A stretch of DNA of 19,274 bases from assembly GCA_934503195.1 (NCBI GenBank), contig CAKSVM010000057.1, positions 1-19,274 of the forward strand, in the 5' to 3' direction. Below are positions 1-6,030 of this stretch, piece after piece; position 1 is the first letter of the stretch; every line of letters starts with the position of its first letter. The DNA comes from an uncultured Eubacteriales bacterium (lineage in GTDB: Bacteria; Bacillota; Clostridia; Oscillospirales; CAG-272). Made by a program: the position numbers and the translations under genes. The notes under the pieces were generated by a model. It was not told the DNA's origin. It worked only from the letters and a program-made list of their open reading frames with translations, and did no database searches.

Positions 1-154
1 CCTTCGGCCCCCGGACGAGTGCAGGTGGCGCGCTCCGCGCGCCATCGACCTCGCAGGGCGAGGCCGACGCCACTTCGTGCCGCCTGCGTCTTTTCGCGCG
101 AAGCGCGAAAAGACGGTGAGCCGCAAAATAGACCGACCCACCGTAAAAAGTAAC
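1..154 (-). repeat. Left copy of a dispersed, hairpin-rich intergenic repeat
   Basis: This gene-free end is made of nested hairpins. A perfect 8-bp stem with loop TCC lies at 26-44. A 6-bp stem with loop AGG lies at 49-63. A perfect 13-bp stem with loop GAA lies at 87-115, and inverted arms ACGGTG/CACCGT lie at 113-118 and 139-144. Read on the minus strand, positions 87-59 match 19204-19232 at 26 of 29 bases, and both copies are preceded by the 9-mer GTTACTTTT (154-146 here). That 9-mer begins one base after the stop codon of the 156-695 gene. Relative to the right copy, this one has about 58 extra bases, including the 13-bp hairpin, between the 9-mer and the shared block. The window edge truncates it. 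No open frame with a credible start is present. Its function is unknown. Confidence 0.7.
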
Positions 155-155
155 T

Positions 156-695
156 TCAGTGCTTTTTCGGAATAAACGCGAATATCAGAAGCACAATCGC
201 CGCGATTATCAGTATCGTGATGATTATCCCCCAGACGTTGTTTGTCCCGCTTGAAACCTCGGTTCCGTTCGTCACCGCGGTCGTCGTGGACGACGCGTCA
301 CCCGAAGTCGACGGAGTGGTTCCGGTCGTTCCCGTTCCGGAAGTGCTTTCCGGAACCATGCTGCCATCGGCAGTGTCGTCCGACATTCCGCCGTCGGTGG
401 TCATCCCGCCGGATGCCGCCGAAGTCGTATCAACGACCTCGGAACCGCCGATTCCGTCGTCAATTATCCCGTTCTCGGGATCCCCAGGAGTCCCGTTCCC
501 GTCGTCGCTCACAATCCCGTTTTCGGGATCGAACGGCTCGCCTGAACGTCCGCCGGCGTAGCGCGGAACTCCCATGTCCCCGCCGCCCGCGATTCCGGGT
601 GCCATTGTCGCGTACGCCGGAATTATCAGTGTGATAAGCGCGGCTAAAGCGAAGATCACCGCGTATATTCTCTTGAGTTTGTTTTTATATATCAT
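156..695 (-). CDS. Exported low-complexity protein with C-terminal membrane anchor
   Basis: The 179-residue product belongs to no family I recognise. Residues 1-29 form a signal peptide: K/R-rich start, hydrophobic core at 11-25, probable cleavage after PAYA. Residues 30-153 are Gly/Ser/Thr/Asp rich and contain DPENGI twice (56-61 and 72-77). Residues 154-174 are a strong transmembrane segment, followed by the tail PKKH. The layout suggests a surface-exposed flexible stalk held in the membrane by its C-terminus. It lacks LPXTG, so it is not a sortase substrate by motif. The start ATG has GAAAGGATT upstream (704-712 region). It is divergent from the RNHCP gene, with 81 bases between them. The stop codon abuts the left repeat. 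It could be a real surface protein or a fast-evolving lineage-specific gene; the coding call rests on the signal peptide, the anchor and the ribosome binding site. Confidence 0.75.
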   Translation of the reverse strand: MIYKNKLKRIYAVIFALAALITLIIPAYATMAPGIAGGGDMGVPRYAGGRSGEPFDPENGIVSDDGNGTPGDPENGIIDDGIGGSEVVDTTSAASGGMTTDGGMSDDTADGSMVPESTSGTGTTGTTPSTSGDASSTTTAVTNGTEVSSGTNNVWGIIITILIIAAIVLLIFAFIPKKH

Positions 696-703
696 GATCC
701 GTT

Positions 704-751
704 AATCCTTTCGATTTGATCGCTAATATCCTGCCCCGGCGCGAAAGGATT
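704..751. promoter_or_regulatory. 10-bp inverted repeat in a divergent intergenic region
   Basis: AATCCTTTCG at 704-713 is the exact inverse of CGAAAGGATT at 742-751, with 28 bases between the arms. The left arm, read on the minus strand, supplies the GAAAGGATT ribosome binding site of the exported protein gene. The right arm has no start codon at matching distance; the plus-strand RNHCP gene uses its own GAGGA. A TAATAT hexamer (724-729) lies between the arms but has no good -35 partner. The arms may be an operator or a leader hairpin, or the symmetry may be a coincidence of a common Shine-Dalgarno sequence. Confidence 0.35.
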
Positions 752-776
752 CATTCACGAAAAAAAGAGGAATTTT

Positions 777-1112
777 ATGGAAGAAAAACGCTTTCAGAAA
801 AACGATAACGGCTTTGTCTGCGAAAACTGTGGATTTGAGGTCAAACCCCTCGGCGTCACCTCTCGCGACCACTGCCCCAGATGCCTTTGTTCGATTCATG
901 TAGATATAAACCCCGGCGACCGCGCCAACGATTGCCGCGGAATCCTCCGCCCCGTTCAGGTTCTCCCCGACCCGAAAAAGGGATATATCATCGTCTATAA
1001 ATGCGATAAATGCGGCGCGACCGTCCGCAATAAGGCTGCATACCCCGCGAAAATCCAGCCCGACGATATCGACCTTCTGATAAAACTCACCGTCAATAAG
1101 GAAATGCGGTAA
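777..1112 (+). CDS. RNHCP-domain zinc-ribbon protein
   Basis: The product has 111 residues and fits the small RNHCP family of presumed zinc-binding proteins, whose cellular role is not established. The signature is SRDHCPRCLCSIHVDINPGD at 29-48; the family's eponymous RNHCP is RDHCP here. Possible metal ligands are C15/C18, C33/C36 (with C38), C53, C76/C79 and H32/H41, suggesting two zinc sites. There are no signal or membrane segments, so it should be cytosolic. AGAGGA ends about 6 bases before the ATG, which fixes the start. It is one of only two plus-strand genes in the window, is monocistronic, and ends just before a bidirectional terminator. Family assignment is fairly secure; function is unknown. 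Confidence 0.85.
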   Translation: MEEKRFQKNDNGFVCENCGFEVKPLGVTSRDHCPRCLCSIHVDINPGDRANDCRGILRPVQVLPDPKKGYIIVYKCDKCGATVRNKAAYPAKIQPDDIDLLIKLTVNKEMR

Positions 1113-1131
1113 CCCGCGCAATCTGACGAAA

Positions 1132-1168
1132 AAAACTGACATGACGTAAAATCCGTCATGTCAGTTTT
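1132..1168. terminator. Bidirectional intrinsic terminator between convergent genes
   Basis: A perfect 15-bp stem (1132-1146 with 1154-1168) closes a 7-nt loop. The outer base pairs are A-T runs: AAAA on the left and TTTT on the right, so each strand ends the hairpin in a U tract. It sits 20 bases after the RNHCP stop codon and 30 bases past the MORN gene stop, and can serve both convergent genes. Confidence 0.8.
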
Positions 1169-1197
1169 CTTATCCGTAAATCAGCCGGGAGCCACGC

Positions 1198-2028
1198 TCA
1201 CGCGGCCGCGTCGTCAGTCTCGACGATCTTGCCGTTCTCAAAGTAGCCTTCATACTCGCGTCCGCTCGGCCAAGAATACTTGCCCTTTCCGGTCATCTTG
1301 TTGTCGACGAACTGACCGTCATAGATCTCGCCGTTCGCCCATGTGTAGACGCCCTGTCCGTTCCGCAGATCATTTGTGAATCCTCCGGAATACCGGTCAC
1401 CGTTCACATAGTTGAAAACACCCTGACCGTCCTTCAGATCGTTCACATAGCCGCCCTCGTACGATGAGCCGTCCGCCCACGTGTACTTTCCGGTGCCGTT
1501 CTTGAGATCGTTCTTGTATTCGCCTGTGTAGACCGAACCGTCCGCCCATGAATAGGTTCCGGTCCCGTCCTTCCGGCCGTCATTCAGTCCGCCCTCGTAA
1601 ACGTCTCCGTTCACAAAGGAGTACTTGCCCTGACCCGTGATCTTGTCAAAAACGAAATCGCCCTCGTAAACGTCGCCCGACGAATAGGTGAGCCTGCCCT
1701 TGCCGTTCTTCTGGAGCTTTGAGAGACTTCCCTCGTAAACGTCGCCGTTTGAGTAGATGATCTTCCCGCTCGCCATGTCGACCTCGGCCGTGATTCCGCT
1801 CGAATAGTAGAGCTTGCCCGAAATCGGCTCTCCGTCCGATCCGACTCTGCCGAAGAACTTCACCGTTCCGCCGTCCTCGGTGTTTATGGATATGTAGCGG
1901 ATTCCCGAGAAGTAGATCCCGGCGGCGATGACCCCGACCGCGATCGCCGCGATGATCAGGATCATAAGCAGTATCGAAGCGAAGCTCCGATGCTTTTTTG
2001 CGCGTTTTGGAGTTTTGTTGTAATCCAT
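1198..2028 (-). CDS. Membrane-anchored MORN-repeat protein
   Basis: The product has 276 residues. Residues 1-16 are basic and residues 17-40 form one transmembrane signal anchor, so the bulk should face outward. From residue 96 there are eight MORN repeats. Their key tyrosines fall at 98, 121, 144, 167, 190, 213, 236 and 259, exactly 23 apart, each in a G-x-x-Y-x-G context; the last repeat is partial. A degenerate unit may precede them at 71-95. MORN arrays form extended beta-hairpin strips used for protein or lipid contact and have no catalytic role by themselves. A GAAAGG ribosome binding site lies 13 bases upstream of ATG, which is long spacing. The gene follows the two-TM protein by 24 bases and is probably cotranscribed with it. 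The family call is firm; the partner is unknown. Confidence 0.88.
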   Translation of the reverse strand: MDYNKTPKRAKKHRSFASILLMILIIAAIAVGVIAAGIYFSGIRYISINTEDGGTVKFFGRVGSDGEPISGKLYYSSGITAEVDMASGKIIYSNGDVYEGSLSKLQKNGKGRLTYSSGDVYEGDFVFDKITGQGKYSFVNGDVYEGGLNDGRKDGTGTYSWADGSVYTGEYKNDLKNGTGKYTWADGSSYEGGYVNDLKDGQGVFNYVNGDRYSGGFTNDLRNGQGVYTWANGEIYDGQFVDNKMTGKGKYSWPSGREYEGYFENGKIVETDDAAA

Positions 2029-2052
2029 TTTAACAGCGTAACCTTTCGATTA

Positions 2053-2613
2053 TCAGAGAATATTGCTTTGCGGTGTGATGTTCGAAATGAAGTTCGAAAG
2101 CATCTGAATGAGATTCGGAATTATCACGAAGGAGAGGAACACCACCACAAGGAATGCGAAGACCGACAGAATTATCGAGACGAAATTCGTCCCTGAAAGA
2201 CTGTAGATAACCTCGGCTCTGTGAATGTTCTCCTCGGGAATGTAGAATCTCGCTTTTTTGATATCTTCATTGCTCCGCTTTTCCTCGGTGTCGCCGACCA
2301 TGCGGATGATCCGCCGCAGAGTTCCGCCGCTTCTCAGAGCCGATCTCACAAAGATATTAGAACATCCGAGTTCCGCTATAGTCATCGCGCCGCCTTCGGT
2401 ATTCGCGCCTCCGTCGACGAGCTTCTTCACCAGTCCCCCGAGAACGACGCGGTTGAATACCGTGATGCCGATTCCGATGAGGAATCCGATGTAAAGCGAC
2501 CAGATCACAATGTTGAGGGTTGTTATCGGATTGTCTCCAAGCGTGATGGTCTCACCGCATATCTTGGCAAGGTCGTCTTTCAGCGCGCCGAAAAATTCTG
2601 TGAAAAAATCCAT
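2053..2613 (-). CDS. Two-TM membrane protein of unknown function
   Basis: I do not recognise a family for this 186-residue protein. It has an amphipathic N-terminus (MDFFTEFFGALKDDL), a first transmembrane segment at about 33-57, a charged loop of about 85 residues containing one Cys (C84) and many basic residues, and a second transmembrane segment at about 145-168. The C-terminal tail is polar. A strong ribosome binding site, AAGGAGG, lies 5 bases before the ATG, supporting translation from this start. It is followed 24 bases later by the MORN-repeat gene, and both are membrane proteins, so the two may form one envelope unit. It lies downstream of serS with a 146-base gap. Confidence 0.75.
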   Translation of the reverse strand: MDFFTEFFGALKDDLAKICGETITLGDNPITTLNIVIWSLYIGFLIGIGITVFNRVVLGGLVKKLVDGGANTEGGAMTIAELGCSNIFVRSALRSGGTLRRIIRMVGDTEEKRSNEDIKKARFYIPEENIHRAEVIYSLSGTNFVSIILSVFAFLVVVFLSFVIIPNLIQMLSNFISNITPQSNIL

Positions 2614-2759
2614 TATGCCCTCCTTTTTTTATTTTCCGCCCGGCACCTCCCGCGGGTTTTCCGCAACCCACCGCCGGACTTTTTATTTCCCGCTCGCCGG
2701 CGATCCGGATTCTACGACTGTAACCGTAAATTTCCGGATCACCCGCGCTTTCGCAGAAA
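2614..2759. other. Intergenic gap after serS, no clear signal
   Basis: The 146 bases separate serS from the two-TM gene. They contain an 8-bp inverted repeat (2702-2709 with 2733-2740, loop 23) and a small 5-bp hairpin (2654-2658 with 2665-2669). Neither is followed by a U tract on the minus strand. I see no convincing promoter or terminator, so read-through from serS is possible but unproven. Confidence 0.4.
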
Positions 2760-4055
2760 TTACTTCTTTACCGGATGGATGACTTCGATTCCGCCGAGAT
2801 ACTTTCTGAGAACCTCGGGGATGACGACCGATCCGTCAGCGAGCTGATTCTGCTCGACCATTGCCGGGAATATACGCGAGGTCGCGAGTCCCGAGCCGTT
2901 GAGAGTGTGGACATACTCGGTTTTTCCGGTAGCCTCTCTCTTGAATCTGATCTGACCGCGGCGAGCCTGATAATCGCGCGCGTTCGAGACCGACGAGACC
3001 TCCTTGTAGCCGTTCATCGACGGAATGTTGATCTCGATATCGTAGGTGCGCGCCATCGAAGCCGAGCAGTCGCCTGCCGCGAGCTTGACGGTGCGGAAGT
3101 GGAATCCGAGTCCCTTGACGAGATTCTCGGCCTTTGTAACAAGCTCCTCAAAAGCCGCGTCCGAATCCTCGGGCTTCGTGTACTGGAACATCTCGACCTT
3201 GTTGAACTGGTGTCCGCGAACCATTCCGCGCTCGTCCGAACGGTAGGATCCTGCCTCGCGTCTGAAGCAGGGAGTGTACGAGAAGAACTTCTTCGGCAGA
3301 TCAGCCTCCGAAAGGATCTCGTCGCGGTAGATGCTTGCCAGAGCCGCCTCCGCGGTCGGGAGCATATAGTGAACGCGGTCGTCGGTCGGATTCTCGATCT
3401 TGTAGACCTCGTCCGCGAACTTCGGGAACTGACCCGCGGTCAGACCGCACTGATACTCAAGCATATGCGGCGGGAGGATGAACTCATACCCGTCGGCGAC
3501 ATGGCAGTCGATGAAGTAGTTGAGAAGAGCCCATTCAAGGCGCGCGCCCATGCCCTTGTAGATCCAGAATCCGCTTCCGGCGAGCTTGGTTCCGCGATCA
3601 TAGTCGATGAGACCGAGATCGGTGCAAAGGTCGACGTGATGCTTTGCCGGGAAGTCAAACTTGTGCGGCTCACCGAAGTATCTGATCGGCTCGTTGTTCT
3701 CCTTCTCGCCCGGCTTGAGGTCGGGATCGGGGAGGTTCGGAAGGCCGAGCATGAGATTCGTGTACTCGATCTCGACGTCCTTGAGCTTGGCGTCGTTTTC
3801 CTTGACCTTGTCGGAAAGTTCCTTCATCTGGGCGAAGATCGGCGCGACGTCCTGTCCTGCCTTCTTGAGAGCCGGAATCGACTTCGAGACCTTGTTCTGC
3901 TCAGCCTTCAGCGACTCGTTCTCCGAGATCATCGAGCGACGTTTCGCGTCGAGCTCGAGAATCTTCGCGATATCTTCCTTGGCGTCCTTGCCCTTTCTGG
4001 CGAGTCTTTCGATGACGTCATCGGGATTTTCATTGATGTATTTGATGTCTAACAT
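2760..4055 (-). CDS. serS: Seryl-tRNA synthetase
   Basis: This cytosolic class II aminoacyl-tRNA synthetase charges tRNA-Ser with serine using ATP. The 431 residues match the usual length of about 425. Residues 1-105 are the helical-hairpin tRNA-binding arm, rich in K/E/L. TAEAAL at 234-239 corresponds to the serine-site TAEVPL-type motif. Motif 2 lies at about 258-290, with FRREAGS and RGMVRGHQF. Motif 3 lies at about 386-404 (NGSGLATSRIFPAMVEQNQ). Motif 3 departs from the common GLAVGRTLVAILENYQ form, so this is a divergent bacterial SerRS. AAGGAG sits 9 bases before the ATG. Only 73 bases separate it from parB, leaving no room for a serine T-box leader; it is probably read from the parA promoter. 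Confidence 0.97.
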   Translation of the reverse strand: MLDIKYINENPDDVIERLARKGKDAKEDIAKILELDAKRRSMISENESLKAEQNKVSKSIPALKKAGQDVAPIFAQMKELSDKVKENDAKLKDVEIEYTNLMLGLPNLPDPDLKPGEKENNEPIRYFGEPHKFDFPAKHHVDLCTDLGLIDYDRGTKLAGSGFWIYKGMGARLEWALLNYFIDCHVADGYEFILPPHMLEYQCGLTAGQFPKFADEVYKIENPTDDRVHYMLPTAEAALASIYRDEILSEADLPKKFFSYTPCFRREAGSYRSDERGMVRGHQFNKVEMFQYTKPEDSDAAFEELVTKAENLVKGLGFHFRTVKLAAGDCSASMARTYDIEINIPSMNGYKEVSSVSNARDYQARRGQIRFKREATGKTEYVHTLNGSGLATSRIFPAMVEQNQLADGSVVIPEVLRKYLGGIEVIHPVKK

Positions 4056-4128
4056 TTTCTATATCTCCTTGATATTTGTTTTCAAAATCATGTCCGCCGC
4101 ACACCGCGGCGTTATAAAGCTTCCGGTA

Positions 4129-5001
4129 TTACTCGCGCGGAAGCGGATGCCCCGTCAGCCGCTCAATTAGCGTTTCAAGCTGTTCGGTCGACTTGTAGGC
4201 TATCGCGAGCGATTTTGTCCGCTTGCCGCGATTGATCTTCACCTTGCAGCCGAGCGCGGTCGAAACGCGCTCTTCAAGCGAACGATAGTAGCTCTCGACG
4301 GCATCGTTCTTCTTTACCGGAATGATCGGCCGCGCCTTGTTGATGTTCCGGACAAGCTCCTCGGTCGCGCGGACCGAAAGTTCCCCCTGCGTGACCCGGT
4401 CGGCCACCGCGATGATTTTACTCTTGTCGACAAGTCCGAGCAAAGCTCGCGCGTGTCCGGCGGTGAGAAGTCCGGCCGTGACGAGATCCTGAACCTCGAT
4501 CGGAAGCTCCAGCAGTCTCAGCGAGTTAGTGACGGCCGTACGGCTCATGCCGACCTGCCGCGCCGCGTCCTCCTGAGTCATATTATAGTCCTCGATCAGC
4601 GATTTAAGTCCCATCGCCTCTTCAAGCGGAGAAAGATCCTCGCGCTGAATATTCTCGATGAGCGCGTACTCGGCGGCCTTCTTGTCGTCGGCGTCAAGTA
4701 CGACGACCGGGACCTCGGAAAGTCCGGCCTGCTTTGCCGCTCTCCAGCGGCGTTCACCCGCGATTATCTGATAGAAGCCTGGATTCTCGCCCTCGCGGAC
4801 GATTATCGGCTGGATCACTCCGTTCGCGGCGATCGAGTCGGCGAGCTGTGACAGCGACTCGGGATCAAATTCCTTTCGCGGTTGAGAGCGTCGCGGTTCG
4901 ATTTCCGAGAGCCGGAGAGTCGTAACCTTGTCGGTGCTGTCGGGCGAGTTGTCGAGGAATATCGCGTCCATTCCCCGCCCCAGACCTTTTTTCTTTGTCA
5001 T
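4129..5001 (-). CDS. parB: Chromosome-partitioning protein ParB (Spo0J)
   Basis: ParB is a CTP-dependent DNA clamp that loads at parS, slides, and recruits SMC and ParA for origin segregation. The N-terminal KGLGRGMDAIF (5-15) is the usual ParA-activating peptide. The CTP-binding domain carries AGERRWRAA (81-89) and ENIQRE (116-121). The helix-turn-helix domain spans about 141-190 (TQEDAARQVGMSRTAVTNSL through GHARALLGL). The specificity positions read R154, S160, E165, G182; R and G at the first and last are the parS-binding type. The C-terminal part (about 235-290) should dimerise. At 290 residues it is of normal length. It follows parA by 36 bases. Its targets are probably the two parS sites at 5915-5930 and 14929-14944. 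Confidence 0.96.
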   Translation of the reverse strand: MTKKKGLGRGMDAIFLDNSPDSTDKVTTLRLSEIEPRRSQPRKEFDPESLSQLADSIAANGVIQPIIVREGENPGFYQIIAGERRWRAAKQAGLSEVPVVVLDADDKKAAEYALIENIQREDLSPLEEAMGLKSLIEDYNMTQEDAARQVGMSRTAVTNSLRLLELPIEVQDLVTAGLLTAGHARALLGLVDKSKIIAVADRVTQGELSVRATEELVRNINKARPIIPVKKNDAVESYYRSLEERVSTALGCKVKINRGKRTKSLAIAYKSTEQLETLIERLTGHPLPRE

Positions 5002-5037
5002 GATATTTCAGAACCTTTCAGAAAGTTGGCGAAGCGA

Positions 5038-5799
5038 TCAGGTGCGTTCGAGAATCTCCTTCGCGATATCCATATAAGCGCGTGCGCCCTTCGAGCCTTT
5101 GTCATAATAGATTATCGGCTCGCCGAAGCTCGGAGCCTCGGAAAGCTTGACGTTGCGCACGACGGTTGTCTTGAAGAGCTTGTCCGCGTAGTATTTCTTG
5201 ATTTCATCAAGCACCTGCGCCGAGAGATTGAGACGTCCGTTGAACATCGTGATAAGTATTCCGGTGATTTCAAGCGACGGATTGTAGAGCTTCTTGACCT
5301 GCTTTATCGTCAGCATCAGCTGCGAAAGCCCTTCGAGCGAATAGAATTCGCACTGCATCGGAATCACCACACCGCTGCTGGCCGCCAGCGCGTTTATCGA
5401 GAGAATCCCGAGCGACGGCGGGCAGTCGACGAATATGTAATCGAAATCGTCCTTTATGTCTTCAAGCGCGTCGCGGAACAGAAGCTCGCGCTTTTCCATG
5501 TCGATAAGCTCGAATTCCGCGCCCGCCAGCGCGATCTGTGACGGAATGAGCGAGAGATTTTTGAATCCTGTGTCGACAACCGCATCGGAAGCCTTCGCGT
5601 TTCCGATGATCACGTCATACGACGAGGTCTTCACCGTCCGACGCTGAACCCCGACACCGCTCGTCGAATTGCCCTGCGGATCGAGGTCGACTAAAAGCAC
5701 ACGTTTGTCGAGCGAGCCGACAGCCGCGGCGATATTGACCGCGGAGGTAGTCTTCCCCACGCCGCCTTTCTGATTTGCCAGAGAGATTGTATAAGCCAT
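5038..5799 (-). CDS. parA: Chromosome-partitioning ATPase ParA (Soj)
   Basis: ParA is a deviant Walker ATPase that binds DNA non-specifically as an ATP dimer and works with ParB-parS in origin segregation; in Bacillus it also modulates DnaA. The 253-residue length is typical of chromosomal ParA. The deviant Walker A is KGGVGKTT at 11-18. The A' motif VDLDPQGN lies at 37-44, and Walker B with the switch region (FVDCPPSLG) at 123-131. The conserved C-terminal stretch RNVKLSEAPSFGEP begins at residue 215. There is no N-terminal DNA-binding extension, so it is the chromosomal small type. GGAGG lies 8 bases before the ATG. A consensus promoter at 5829-5857 drives it and probably also parB and serS. 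Confidence 0.97.
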   Translation of the reverse strand: MAYTISLANQKGGVGKTTSAVNIAAAVGSLDKRVLLVDLDPQGNSTSGVGVQRRTVKTSSYDVIIGNAKASDAVVDTGFKNLSLIPSQIALAGAEFELIDMEKRELLFRDALEDIKDDFDYIFVDCPPSLGILSINALAASSGVVIPMQCEFYSLEGLSQLMLTIKQVKKLYNPSLEITGILITMFNGRLNLSAQVLDEIKKYYADKLFKTTVVRNVKLSEAPSFGEPIIYYDKGSKGARAYMDIAKEILERT

Positions 5800-5828
5800 T
5801 TGCCGAGCCTCCAGATTGTTTACATACT

Positions 5829-5857
5829 ATTATACCAAGAAATACGGCAAATGTCAA
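5829..5857 (-). promoter_or_regulatory. Consensus sigma-A promoter of parA
   Basis: On the minus strand, TTGACA (5857-5852), a 17-base spacer and TATAAT (5834-5829) match the sigma-A consensus at all 12 positions. The predicted transcription start is near 5822, giving a leader of roughly 20 bases before the parA ATG, with the GGAGG ribosome binding site inside it. A parS site lies 57 bases upstream of the -35 box, so ParB loading could affect this promoter. Confidence 0.92.
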
Positions 5858-5914
5858 TACCAATATTGAAAACAAATAAGATAAACGCGAAATATTTTTG
5901 AAAATGTCGGATCA

Positions 5915-5930
5915 TGTTTCACGTGAAACG
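5915..5930. promoter_or_regulatory. parS site (ParB loading site)
   Basis: TGTTTCACGTGAAACG differs from the Bacillus parS palindrome TGTTTCACGTGAAACA only in the last base. It lies in the noncoding gap between noc and parA, where a centromere site is common. Together with the 14929-14944 copy, it supports a functional ParAB-parS system. Confidence 0.95.
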
Positions 5931-6030
5931 TGACATTTATTAGTGAAACCCGCCACACTTGAAATCAGATTCCCACGCTGGGCTTCCTCCCGGCTTCTGA
6001 ATATTCGTCCCGCTTCGACTTCTGTAAATC

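Noticed and set aside
4056..4128. A serine T-box leader for serS
   Set aside because: Only 73 bases separate parB and serS, too short for a T-box, and no specifier stem or T-box sequence is visible.
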